Below, in pieces: positions 9,118-17,385 of a stretch of DNA of 64,000 nucleotides. Source of the DNA: Chryseobacterium indologenes (GTDB lineage Bacteria; Bacteroidota; Bacteroidia; Flavobacteriales; Weeksellaceae); contig NZ_LJOD01000004.1 of NCBI RefSeq assembly GCF_001295265.1, positions 124,001 through 188,000 on the forward strand, read 5' to 3'. The notes under the pieces were generated by a model, which saw only the letters and a list, made by a program, of their open reading frames with translations, was not told the origin of the DNA and searched no databases. The translations under genes were made by a program, and so were the position numbers. Positions within the stretch are counted from its first letter, which is position 1; each line of letters begins with the position of its first letter.

Positions 9118-9141
9118 ATATGTTCAAACATTCTAACATAT
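9118..9141 (+). promoter_or_regulatory. Overlapping dyads before GH38, candidate GntR operator
   Basis: Holds ATGTTCAAACAT (ATGTT/AACAT with a 2-nt centre) and a wider dyad ATATGTT-N10-AACATAT. GntR-type operators commonly have a GT...AC core. It lies in the short gap between the regulator and the GH38 gene. Confidence 0.4.
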
Positions 9142-9159
9142 AATTTAAAATTAAAGCCC

Positions 9160-12100
9160 ATGTACAACAGGTATTTTATTTTACTGATATCCTTCTTGAT
9201 GACGGTACATTTGGTACATGCACAGAAAAAGGTTCCCTATTTTGGTATCATACAGGCAGCCAACGGATATTCACGGGAAATAAGCGGTGAGAATATTGGT
9301 TATTACTCAATATTTCCGGATTACGCCAACAGAGCTCTGCTTACCCGTACTACTGACGGGACCAAAACCATAGAATGGGAAACAGATGCTGTCCCTCAAA
9401 ACACCAGCGGAGCCTATGTTTATTTCAGCTGGCTGGTTTCTCACTCATCCGGAACCAGCGGCGGGACCCGTCATTTTGATTTGTACATCAATGATCAGAA
9501 AACATTGACGCTTACCACCTATCCGGTAAATCAGCGTCCGGACTGGATTTCAAAAGCCGCAGATAGTACAGCTTTTGTATTTGATCAGATTAAAATGGAT
9601 GGATTAAAGGATTCCTACGGCATCGGATACCTCAGAATTCCTAAAAACAAGGTAACACCAGGAAAACCAGTCCGTTTAAAGCTTGTGGGGCAGGCTCAGG
9701 ACAGCAGGGATTGGTTTATGACCTATAAATTTACTTTTCAAGAAAAAATAGATGTTCATTCAACGCCTTTTCTTTTAAAAGACGGCAAAAGGCTTCTTAC
9801 TCTTACCACTCTTCATTTCGGGCCGGATCAGAAAATCACTGCTAAAATAGACGGTAAAGAGACCTATTCCTTTACAATGCCGGACGGCATCAGGTCTTTT
9901 GATATTCCGGTTCCCCTATCTTCAAAAGGGGGAATTACGGAGCTGGTGGTGAGTTCTGGAAAAAAAGAAATTCTCCGCAAAACCATTCACGCAGACGCCA
10001 TAGTTCCACGTACGTTATATTTCATTCATCACTCTCATACTGACGTAGGCTATTCCCATTTACAGGCAGAAGTAGAAAAAATTCACACTAAGAATATCTA
10101 TGATGCGCTCAAAATGATCGAAGAGACCCGGAACTTACCTGAGGAAGCCCACTTCAAATGGAATGTGGAAGCTCTTTGGGATGTTGAAAATTTCATGCAA
10201 AAAGCAACACCGGAAGATAAAAAGGCTTTTGCCAAGGCAGTAAAAGAAGGCGGTATCGGGCTTTCAGCGATGTACGGTAATATTCTGACCGGGCTGAGCC
10301 AGCCGGAGGAGCTGTTCCATTATACTGAATATGCACAGAAACTGGAAAAAGAATTCGGGTTTAAGATCAACAGTGCCATGATGTCTGATGTACCGGGATT
10401 TGCCTGGTCTTTAGTTCCGGCGCTGGCTTCCTCCGGTGTCAAATATTTTTCAAGCGGGCCAAATTATCTGGGCGTAAGCAATCCTTATCTTGGTGACCGG
10501 GTAGGAAATTTTGTTAAAAACTGGGGCGACAAGCCGGTGTGGTGGCAGTCTCCATCCGGAAAAGACAAGATATTATTCTGGACAGGAGGAAGAGGCTATT
10601 CATCCTGGCATGGAGTTCATCCCGGCGATGTATTTGAAAACGGTCAGAAAAAGATAGCAGAATACCTGGAAGATCTTGTAAAAACCAATTATCCTTATGA
10701 TATGGTGCAGTGGAGATATAATATTGTGGCGGATAACGGCCCCATAGATCCAACCATTTCAAAATTTGTAGATGAGTGGAATAAAAAATATGAATCCCCT
10801 AAAATAATACTCAGCACTAATGAAAAAATGTTTGAGGTATTTGAGAAAAAATACGGGGATCAGATTCCTGTAGTCAAAGGAGATATCAGTCCGCATTGGG
10901 AAGACGGAGCCATGTCTACTGCGAAGGAAGAAGGGATCAACAGAAACAGCAGCTTAAAATTACAGCAGCTTGCTACCCTCTACTCTATGCTGAATCCCCG
11001 TCAATATAACAGTAAAAGCTTTTATGAAGCATGGAGGAACGTTATTTTATTCCATGAGCATACCTGGGGAGCCTTCAATAGCATTACGGCGCCGGATCTT
11101 CCGTTTGTAAAAGACCAGTGGCAGGTAAAAAAACAGTTTTCCCTTGATGGCAGCTCAATTACCAGTCAGTTGGAAAAAGACCTGCTACACCCTATTACAG
11201 AGCAGGGTTCTAAAACAATCACAGTATTTAATACGTCATCCTGGACACGGAGCGGTACAGTGAGTATTCCCGGAACAGATTGGGGAAATGCCGTTAAAGA
11301 TGCATCAGGAAATATAATTCCATTACAGAAATTACAGGACGGCACAATGGTATTCTTTGCGAAAAACATTCCGCCTCTTGGTTCAGCAAATTTCAGTATT
11401 GTTAAAAATAAAATCACGGCTGCAGAACACTTTTCCATAACCGGAAACAGTATCTCCAATGGAAAAGTAACTTTGAGCTGGGATCCGAAAACAGGAAGTA
11501 TTACTCATTTTACAGATAACAGCGCGACTAATTACGCCGGAAGCTTTAACAGTCAGGGCCTGAACAGTTACTGGTATGTACCTGGATCTGATCCCAAAGA
11601 GGCCGTCTCAAGTTCCGCTGTACAAATAAAGATATTGGAAAAGGGCCCTGCACTCGCCAAGGTATCATTAACATCAGATGCTCCGGGAGCTAAAAAACTG
11701 GAAAGAATTATCACTTTATTTGCGGACAGTAATGAAATAGAGCTTGAAAATATAGTAGATAAAAAGCCTGTCCGCACAAAAGAATCGGTACATTTTGGGT
11801 TTCCTTTTAATACAGACTTTAAAAATATTACAGTAGATGTAGGCTATGGAACCATGAAATATCTTACGGATCAGCTGCCTGGCTCCAATATGGATTACTG
11901 GTACAGCCGCCGTTGGGTAGATGCTTCTTTCGGGCAGAAAGGAATGCAGTGGATGATGCTGGAAACACCATTGATTGAAGCCGGAGAAATGATTGATGAA
12001 AGAATGGTTATTGATAACAGCCACAAAAAATGGAAAGACAAAGGAATTTCCGGCACCACCAACTGGTTTAGCTATGCGATGAACAATTACTGGCATACCA

Positions 12101-12489
12101 ATTACAAGGCAGATCAGGAAGGCCCCGTACGCTACCGGTATGCCCTGCGTCCGCATGCAGCCTTCAATCCTGTAGAAAATGAAAAATATGCAGCCGCTTT
12201 TACGCAGCCGCTTATTGCCATTCCTGTGAAAGAAAAATCACTAACAGAAGGAAGTCTTTTCCTGATGAATAATGATAAAATTGTCGTAACGAGCATTACA
12301 CCACAGGAGGATCATAGTTTCCTGATCCGGCTTTATAATCCTGATGAAAATGAGCAGACAACTTCTTTTTCATGGCAAAAACTCAAGCCATCGAAAGTGA
12401 TTCATTCCAGAACAGGAAAAGTATTGTCTTCAAACGAATCACTTAGTCTGGCCGGTATGGATGTTATAGAAATTAAAGTAATTCCTTAA
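9160..12489 (+). CDS. GH38 family alpha-mannosidase, exported
   Basis: 1109 residues. A signal peptide (MYNRYFILLISFLMTVHLVHA) places it in the periplasm or outer membrane. An N-terminal beta-sandwich region (about 25-280) precedes the GH38 catalytic domain. Catalytic features are the zinc ligands H293 and D295 in SHTDVGY, the probable nucleophile D410 in MSDVPGFAW, and the late metal ligand in HEHTWG (about 632-636). The C-terminal half holds the family's beta-sandwich domains. It hydrolyses alpha-mannosidic bonds, probably alpha-1,3 or alpha-1,6 branches of N-glycan mannose. It heads a plus-strand run of kinase, isomerase and porter genes. Confidence 0.9.
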   Translation: MYNRYFILLISFLMTVHLVHAQKKVPYFGIIQAANGYSREISGENIGYYSIFPDYANRALLTRTTDGTKTIEWETDAVPQNTSGAYVYFSWLVSHSSGTSGGTRHFDLYINDQKTLTLTTYPVNQRPDWISKAADSTAFVFDQIKMDGLKDSYGIGYLRIPKNKVTPGKPVRLKLVGQAQDSRDWFMTYKFTFQEKIDVHSTPFLLKDGKRLLTLTTLHFGPDQKITAKIDGKETYSFTMPDGIRSFDIPVPLSSKGGITELVVSSGKKEILRKTIHADAIVPRTLYFIHHSHTDVGYSHLQAEVEKIHTKNIYDALKMIEETRNLPEEAHFKWNVEALWDVENFMQKATPEDKKAFAKAVKEGGIGLSAMYGNILTGLSQPEELFHYTEYAQKLEKEFGFKINSAMMSDVPGFAWSLVPALASSGVKYFSSGPNYLGVSNPYLGDRVGNFVKNWGDKPVWWQSPSGKDKILFWTGGRGYSSWHGVHPGDVFENGQKKIAEYLEDLVKTNYPYDMVQWRYNIVADNGPIDPTISKFVDEWNKKYESPKIILSTNEKMFEVFEKKYGDQIPVVKGDISPHWEDGAMSTAKEEGINRNSSLKLQQLATLYSMLNPRQYNSKSFYEAWRNVILFHEHTWGAFNSITAPDLPFVKDQWQVKKQFSLDGSSITSQLEKDLLHPITEQGSKTITVFNTSSWTRSGTVSIPGTDWGNAVKDASGNIIPLQKLQDGTMVFFAKNIPPLGSANFSIVKNKITAAEHFSITGNSISNGKVTLSWDPKTGSITHFTDNSATNYAGSFNSQGLNSYWYVPGSDPKEAVSSSAVQIKILEKGPALAKVSLTSDAPGAKKLERIITLFADSNEIELENIVDKKPVRTKESVHFGFPFNTDFKNITVDVGYGTMKYLTDQLPGSNMDYWYSRRWVDASFGQKGMQWMMLETPLIEAGEMIDERMVIDNSHKKWKDKGISGTTNWFSYAMNNYWHTNYKADQEGPVRYRYALRPHAAFNPVENEKYAAAFTQPLIAIPVKEKSLTEGSLFLMNNDKIVVTSITPQEDHSFLIRLYNPDENEQTTSFSWQKLKPSKVIHSRTGKVLSSNESLSLAGMDVIEIKVIP

Positions 12490-12615
12490 TTAAGCGGGTT
12501 TGAAACCGGGAGTCGGTGGAGGAAAGCTATAAAAATCATCAATAAAATAAGTGTTTATATATTTTCAAGGCAATTTGATTTTGCAGAAACCTTCGAAATA
12601 TATGATTTAAAGTAA

Positions 12616-12655
12616 CTTCCTTCCTCCTTCTTCCAGCTTCCAGCTTCCAGCTTTT
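12616..12655. repeat. Pyrimidine-rich tandem repeat (CTTCCAG)x3
   Basis: Three exact head-to-tail copies of CTTCCAG at 12630-12650, preceded by CTTCCTTCCTCCTT. Similar C/T-rich strings occur at about 49430-49465 and 35600-35620, and an A/G-rich version at about 61484-61500. I recall such strings from other Chryseobacterium intergenic regions; function unknown. Confidence 0.5.
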
Positions 12656-12696
12656 AACCTTAAAACTCAGATTATTTAATACCTAAAATCAAAGCA

Positions 12697-13632
12697 ATGT
12701 CAAAGCCGGTAATAGCCATCGATATGGGCGGAACAAAGATCAAAACAGGGCTTGTACAGGACGGTACGGTTCTGTCTTCAGTTTCTATTGATGCTGATTC
12801 CGGAAACGGTCTCAGACAAAGGCTGCCTTTTATAGAACAAACCATCAGGGATCTGCTCAGCCGGAACAATCTTTCTGTTACAGAAATTGGCGGGCTTGGT
12901 ATTGCTTCTCCCGGAATTGTAGACAACGTACAGAAAAGAATCATTTCTATTGATAAAAAATTCGGGGATGCACCGGATATTAACCTTGAAGAATGGAGCT
13001 TTCAGACCTTTAACCTCCCATTTTCCATAGAAAATGATGCCCGGTCTGCATTATTGGGCGAATGGAAATACGGAAATGCAAAAAACTATGACAATGCTGT
13101 CCTTATGACCTTAGGAACAGGGATTGGAAGTGCCGCAATAATGGAAGGACAATTATTGAGGGGCAAACATTTTACTGCCGGTATATTGGGAGGACATTCT
13201 GTAATCAATTACAAAGGAAGCTTGTGCAATTGCGGAAATAAAGGCTGTGTGGAAACGGAAGCCTCAACCTGGAATCTTGGAAATATTGCAAAGTCATATG
13301 AAAATTTCAATGAAAACCAGCTTAGCACTTCTTCTATTGATTATGAGCAAATCTTTAAGCTGGCCGAACAAGGAAATTCTGTAGCGTTATCGATTCGGAA
13401 ACAAAGTTTGTTAGCCTGGTCAGCATGTGCTGTTAATCTCGTTCATGCTTATGATCCTGAAATTCTCATCCTTACCGGAGGAATAATGGGCAGCAGCTCA
13501 CAAATCATCCCTTATATTCAAGAATATATTGAAAGTCATGCGTGGACTCCCTGGGGAAAAGTACATGTTGAAGAAGGAAAATTCCCGTCAACAGCAGCCT
13601 TACTGGGAATAGCGCATCTTGTTTCCTATTAA
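12697..13632 (+). CDS. ROK family sugar kinase
   Basis: 311 residues. The ATP-binding start is AIDMGGTKIKTG, catalytic D114 lies in IENDARS, and GTGIGSA is the second phosphate loop. The ROK zinc signature is intact: H167 in GGHS, then CNCGNKGCVE with C177, C179 and C184. It phosphorylates a hexose or N-acetylhexosamine. Its place between the GH38 mannosidase and mannose-6-phosphate isomerase suggests mannose (or glucose) as substrate. No export signal. The stop overlaps the upstream extension of the next frame, and the two genes are clearly co-transcribed. Confidence 0.88.
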   Translation: MSKPVIAIDMGGTKIKTGLVQDGTVLSSVSIDADSGNGLRQRLPFIEQTIRDLLSRNNLSVTEIGGLGIASPGIVDNVQKRIISIDKKFGDAPDINLEEWSFQTFNLPFSIENDARSALLGEWKYGNAKNYDNAVLMTLGTGIGSAAIMEGQLLRGKHFTAGILGGHSVINYKGSLCNCGNKGCVETEASTWNLGNIAKSYENFNENQLSTSSIDYEQIFKLAEQGNSVALSIRKQSLLAWSACAVNLVHAYDPEILILTGGIMGSSSQIIPYIQEYIESHAWTPWGKVHVEEGKFPSTAALLGIAHLVSY

Positions 13633-13645
13633 TAAAAATATACGA

Positions 13646-15400
13646 ATGAAATCTAATTTTAATAAATATCCCATCATCAATATAAATGGACATTCCTGCA
13701 TTGCCGGATGGGAAAATATCGCAGAGGAAATAAAAGAAACATCATCTGAAGTCATTGCTTTTGAATGCTATCAGGGCGTTTTTCTGGAGGAAATCATTAC
13801 TTCAGTACAGAAATTATTAAAACCGGAACTGATCATCAATACTTCAGAAGCGATGAAATCTGAGCAGGAAATAGCGGTAATGGTTCAGCCATTTGTTACT
13901 GATGATCCTGTATTTGGCTATATGACACCCCTGGAACTTGAAGATTATTTTGATCCTGACAAAATCTCAAAGCTTCAAAAAAAAATAGCCAATAATAAAG
14001 GTTATACCGTAGTGGTAGGGCCCGGAGCTACCTTAATCGCCATGAAACCTGATATAACTGTATACGCAGATATGCCACGGTGGGAAATCCAGAAGCGTTT
14101 CCGGAAAAATACGGCCTGTAATCTGGGAAAGACCAACTATACAGACTCCTTCCCTTATCAGTATAAACATGCTTATTTCGTGGACTGGCGTGTGTGTGAC
14201 CGTTACAAAAAGCAAATATTGAATACCTGCAGATTTGTTCTGGATACCACCCTTCCCGAGCTGCCCAAAATGATCAGTACGAGTGCCTTGTTTGATGCTT
14301 TGCAAAAAACCGTAAGACAACCTTTCCGGGTAGTTCCATTTTTTGATCCGGGACCATGGGGAGGTCAGTGGCTGAAAGAAGTCTGTGATCTTGACAGAAG
14401 CGTTTCCAATTACGCATGGGGGTTCGATTGTGTTCCTGAAGAAAACAGCCTGTTGTTAGGATTCGGAGATCAGGTAGTAGAAATTCCGTCCAATAATTTG
14501 GTATTTTTCCAGCCGGAAGCTTTACTCGGCAAGCAGGTATATGAAGGATTTGGTGATGAATTCCCGATCCGTTTTGATTTTCTGGATACCATGGAAGGCG
14601 GCAACCTCAGCCTACAGGTGCATCCATTGAAAGAATATATCAAAGAAAATTTCGGAATGACTTATACTCAGGATGAAAGTTATTATATGCTGGATGTAAA
14701 AGAAGGCGCATTTGTGTACCTTGGCCTGAAAGAAAATACGGATCCCGATAAGATGATGAAAGATCTGGAAACTGCACAGACAGATAATATCCCTTTTGAT
14801 GCGGAAAAATATGTACAAAAATGGCCGGTCCGGAAACATGATCATGTATCAATTCCGGCAGGAACCGTACATTGTTCAGGAGCGAACTCCGTAGTGCTGG
14901 AAATCAGTGCAACCCCTTATATCTTTACCTTCAAGTTATGGGACTGGGGACGAATGGGGCTGGACGGGAAGCCGAGACCTATCTCTCTAAAACATGGTAA
15001 AAATGTAATCCAGTGGGACCGTACCACTTCATGGACGAAAGAAAATATCCTGAATCTTACAGAATCCGTTACCCAAGGAGACGGATGGCGGGAAGAACGC
15101 ACCGGCCTGGATGAATGGTCATTTATTGAAACCCGGAGACATTGGTTTACTAAAAAAGTAGTTCATCATACCGAAGGAGTGGTGAATGTGCTGAATCTTG
15201 TGGAAGGCCGTGAGGTTATTGTAGAAAGCCCGGATCAAAACTTTGAGCCTTACGTTATCCATTATGCTGAAACCTTTATTGTTCCGGCAGATGTGGGGGC
15301 TTTTACTATTACCCCTCATGGGGAAAGTGCGGGTCAGGAGTGCGCAACCATAAAAGCGAGTATCCGTCCGGATATGATTGCAGAAAAAGTTTTAAAATAA
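13646..15400 (+). CDS. manA: Class I mannose-6-phosphate isomerase with long N-terminal extension
   Basis: 584 residues. The type I phosphomannose isomerase cupin occupies about residues 270-580. Zinc-site motifs are LQVHP (H326) and PAGTVHCSG (H409), with the typical EISATPYIFTFKLWDWGR stretch after it. It converts mannose-6-phosphate to fructose-6-phosphate. The first about 240 residues are not part of the usual enzyme; they contain a VVVGPGATLI loop and a conserved-looking YADMPRWEIQKRF segment, with no function I can name. The ATG at 13646 follows the ROK stop by 13 bases; an earlier in-frame start at 13619 would overlap the kinase. It is followed 5 bases later by the porter gene. Confidence 0.85.
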   Translation: MKSNFNKYPIININGHSCIAGWENIAEEIKETSSEVIAFECYQGVFLEEIITSVQKLLKPELIINTSEAMKSEQEIAVMVQPFVTDDPVFGYMTPLELEDYFDPDKISKLQKKIANNKGYTVVVGPGATLIAMKPDITVYADMPRWEIQKRFRKNTACNLGKTNYTDSFPYQYKHAYFVDWRVCDRYKKQILNTCRFVLDTTLPELPKMISTSALFDALQKTVRQPFRVVPFFDPGPWGGQWLKEVCDLDRSVSNYAWGFDCVPEENSLLLGFGDQVVEIPSNNLVFFQPEALLGKQVYEGFGDEFPIRFDFLDTMEGGNLSLQVHPLKEYIKENFGMTYTQDESYYMLDVKEGAFVYLGLKENTDPDKMMKDLETAQTDNIPFDAEKYVQKWPVRKHDHVSIPAGTVHCSGANSVVLEISATPYIFTFKLWDWGRMGLDGKPRPISLKHGKNVIQWDRTTSWTKENILNLTESVTQGDGWREERTGLDEWSFIETRRHWFTKKVVHHTEGVVNVLNLVEGREVIVESPDQNFEPYVIHYAETFIVPADVGAFTITPHGESAGQECATIKASIRPDMIAEKVLK

Positions 15401-15405
15401 GCGAT

Positions 15406-16758
15406 ATGGGATCTACTGTGAATTCTGCTATTATTTATAAATCAACACTGGTAGCTTCTGTGGGTGGTTTATTATTCGGGTATGATACGGCTGTTATTTC
15501 AGGAGCCATTGGTTTTATGAAGACTTATTACCGGCTTTCTGATGTCATGACAGGCTGGGTTGCTTCCTGTGCTTTGCTTGGATGTATAATCGGTGCGATG
15601 TATTCCGGGAAGCTCAGTGATTATATCGGGCGTAAAAAAGTATTAATGATCTCAGCTTTGTTATTTACGATTTCTTCTTTAGGAACGGCAATAGCACCTG
15701 AGTTATGGATTTTTGTCCTATTCCGGATCATAGGTGGTATGGGTATCGGGATTGCATCGATGCTTTCTCCCATGTATATTTCAGAAATGGCACCGGCAGC
15801 CATAAGAGGACGATTGATTTCGATTTTCCAGCTTGGAATTGTAACCGGAATTCTGGTGATCTATTTTGTAAATGCTTATATTGCCGGAATTCATGATGAA
15901 AACTGGAATATTTCTACAGGCTGGCGCTGGATGTTTGGTTCCGGAATTATTCCTTCCATAATTTTTATAGTATTATTGCTTACCGTCCCTGAAAGTCCAC
16001 GCTGGCTGGCTGCCCAAAAAAGAAATTCTGAAGCCTTAAATATCCTTACCGGGATTAATGGTCCTGTAATGGGACGACTGGAGCTGGAATCTATCAACAG
16101 ATCATTGAAAGATGAAACTTCTTTTTCTTTTTCAGATCTAAAGAAACCCGGATTAAAACGGGTATTGATTATTGGTATTCTGCTGGCAGTATTTTCACAG
16201 ATAACCGGCATTAATGCTATCATGTATTATGCTCCCGAAATCTTTAAAGCCACAGGGGTAGGATCTGATTCTGCATTTATACAAACCATACTGGTAGGAG
16301 TTATTAATGTAATCTTCACTTTTGTAGCTATAAAATACGTAGACCTCTGGGGCCGGAAAAAACTGCTTCTGCTGGGCATCTCCGGAATGACAGTCTGCCT
16401 GTTTATTGTCGGATTGGCTTTTTATACGCAACAGCAGGGTTATCTTGTTCTCGTTGCCATATTAGGCTATATTGCCAGTTTTGCCATGTCTTTAGGGCCT
16501 CTTACATTTGTTGTCATTGCTGAAATATTCCCTACCAAAGCCCGCGCCACAGCAATGTCTGTTGCTACTTTTTTCCTCTGGGCAGCTGTATTTTTAGTAT
16601 CCCAGACTTTCCCTGTACTTATAGGATCTATAGGAAATGCCAATACCTTCTGGTTATATATGGCTATTGCGGTAATTGTTTTTCTTTTTATCTGGAAGAA
16701 AGTCCCTGAAACAAAAGGAAAAACGCTGGAAGAAATTGAAGACGCATGGAAAAAATAA
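15406..16758 (+). CDS. Sugar:proton symporter, MFS sugar-porter family (XylE/GLUT type)
   Basis: 450 residues with 12 predicted membrane helices. Sugar-porter signatures are GGLLFGYDTAVISGA in helix 1, DYIGRKK in loop 2-3, PESPRWL before the central loop, the QITGINAIMYYAPEIF sugar-binding helix 7 and VPETKGKTLEEIE at the end. It sits in the inner membrane and takes up a hexose, most likely mannose or glucose released by the mannosidases. Start at ATG 15406, 5 bases after the isomerase stop; the longer frame to 15340 overlaps that gene. Last gene of the plus arm. Confidence 0.92.
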   Translation: MGSTVNSAIIYKSTLVASVGGLLFGYDTAVISGAIGFMKTYYRLSDVMTGWVASCALLGCIIGAMYSGKLSDYIGRKKVLMISALLFTISSLGTAIAPELWIFVLFRIIGGMGIGIASMLSPMYISEMAPAAIRGRLISIFQLGIVTGILVIYFVNAYIAGIHDENWNISTGWRWMFGSGIIPSIIFIVLLLTVPESPRWLAAQKRNSEALNILTGINGPVMGRLELESINRSLKDETSFSFSDLKKPGLKRVLIIGILLAVFSQITGINAIMYYAPEIFKATGVGSDSAFIQTILVGVINVIFTFVAIKYVDLWGRKKLLLLGISGMTVCLFIVGLAFYTQQQGYLVLVAILGYIASFAMSLGPLTFVVIAEIFPTKARATAMSVATFFLWAAVFLVSQTFPVLIGSIGNANTFWLYMAIAVIVFLFIWKKVPETKGKTLEEIEDAWKK

Positions 16759-16787
16759 ATTTAATTTACATCTTTATTGAATAAAAT

Positions 16788-16820
16788 AAAAAATCTCATT
16801 GGCATTCAATGAGATTTTTA
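16788..16820. terminator. Bidirectional terminator between the two arms of the glycan locus
   Basis: Perfect 11-bp stem AAATCTCATTG/CAATGAGATTT (16791-16801 with 16807-16817), 5-nt loop, with A-run before and T-run after. It ends both the plus arm (porter) and the minus arm (cupin), which stop 78 bases apart. Confidence 0.85.
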
Positions 16821-16836
16821 TTTGTATTGATTCCGA

Positions 16837-17334
16837 TTATCTTCCGAAATCGTCCTGTACTCTTACAATATCATCTTCATCTGAAGGATTGGATGCATCA
16901 GTATGCTGCCAGATCTCAGCTACTACTCCCCAGCCTTCCAAACCGATAAGACGGTGCCTTTCACCCTGCTGAAGCTTTACCTGTTCTTTCGGATGGTATT
17001 CTTTCAGTTCCCCTTCTTCATCTGTAGGGCTTCTTTTAATTCCCACCGTGCCTTCCACAACCTGCCAGATTTCAGCTCTGCGATGATGATACTGCCAGCT
17101 CAATCGTGCCTGCGGAGCTACGATAAGAATCTTAGGACTTAATTTTCCGCTTATTTTTAAATGGTTAACATCAATTCCGTCAAAATAACGGTTGGCAAAA
17201 TCCTGTGCCTGATTTTCATCAATTACAAAGAATCCGCCCCAAGGTCTTGTATCATCTTTTGCCACAAGATTAAAGCCCTGTGCACCAAGCATTTTTTCTA
17301 CTTTATCGAATATTTCTTTTTTCGCTGCACTCAT
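16837..17334 (-). CDS. Cupin protein related to sugar-phosphate isomerase (type II PMI-like cupin)
   Basis: 165 residues forming a single cupin. The metal-binding strand reads WQYHHRRAEIWQVVEGTVGI and the second cupin motif is LQQGERHRLIGLEGWGVVAEIW, as in the C-terminal domain of ManC/AlgA-type phosphomannose isomerases; RPWGGFFV near the N-terminus is also typical. It could isomerise mannose-6-phosphate or another phosphosugar. It is the last gene of the minus arm, 51 bases after a GH92 gene. That gives the locus two possible phosphomannose isomerases of unrelated subtype. Confidence 0.7.
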   Translation of the reverse strand: MSAAKKEIFDKVEKMLGAQGFNLVAKDDTRPWGGFFVIDENQAQDFANRYFDGIDVNHLKISGKLSPKILIVAPQARLSWQYHHRRAEIWQVVEGTVGIKRSPTDEEGELKEYHPKEQVKLQQGERHRLIGLEGWGVVAEIWQHTDASNPSDEDDIVRVQDDFGR

Positions 17335-17385
17335 ACCGCTGTACTGTTCTTTAAATTATTTTCAAAAATAAGTATTGTTTGATTA

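Noticed and set aside
11716..12156. A 146-codon minus-strand frame inside the GH38 gene
   Set aside because: Shadow of a well-supported GH38 coding region.
12630..12650. CRISPR-like array
   Set aside because: Only three 7-base tandem units without spacers and no cas genes.
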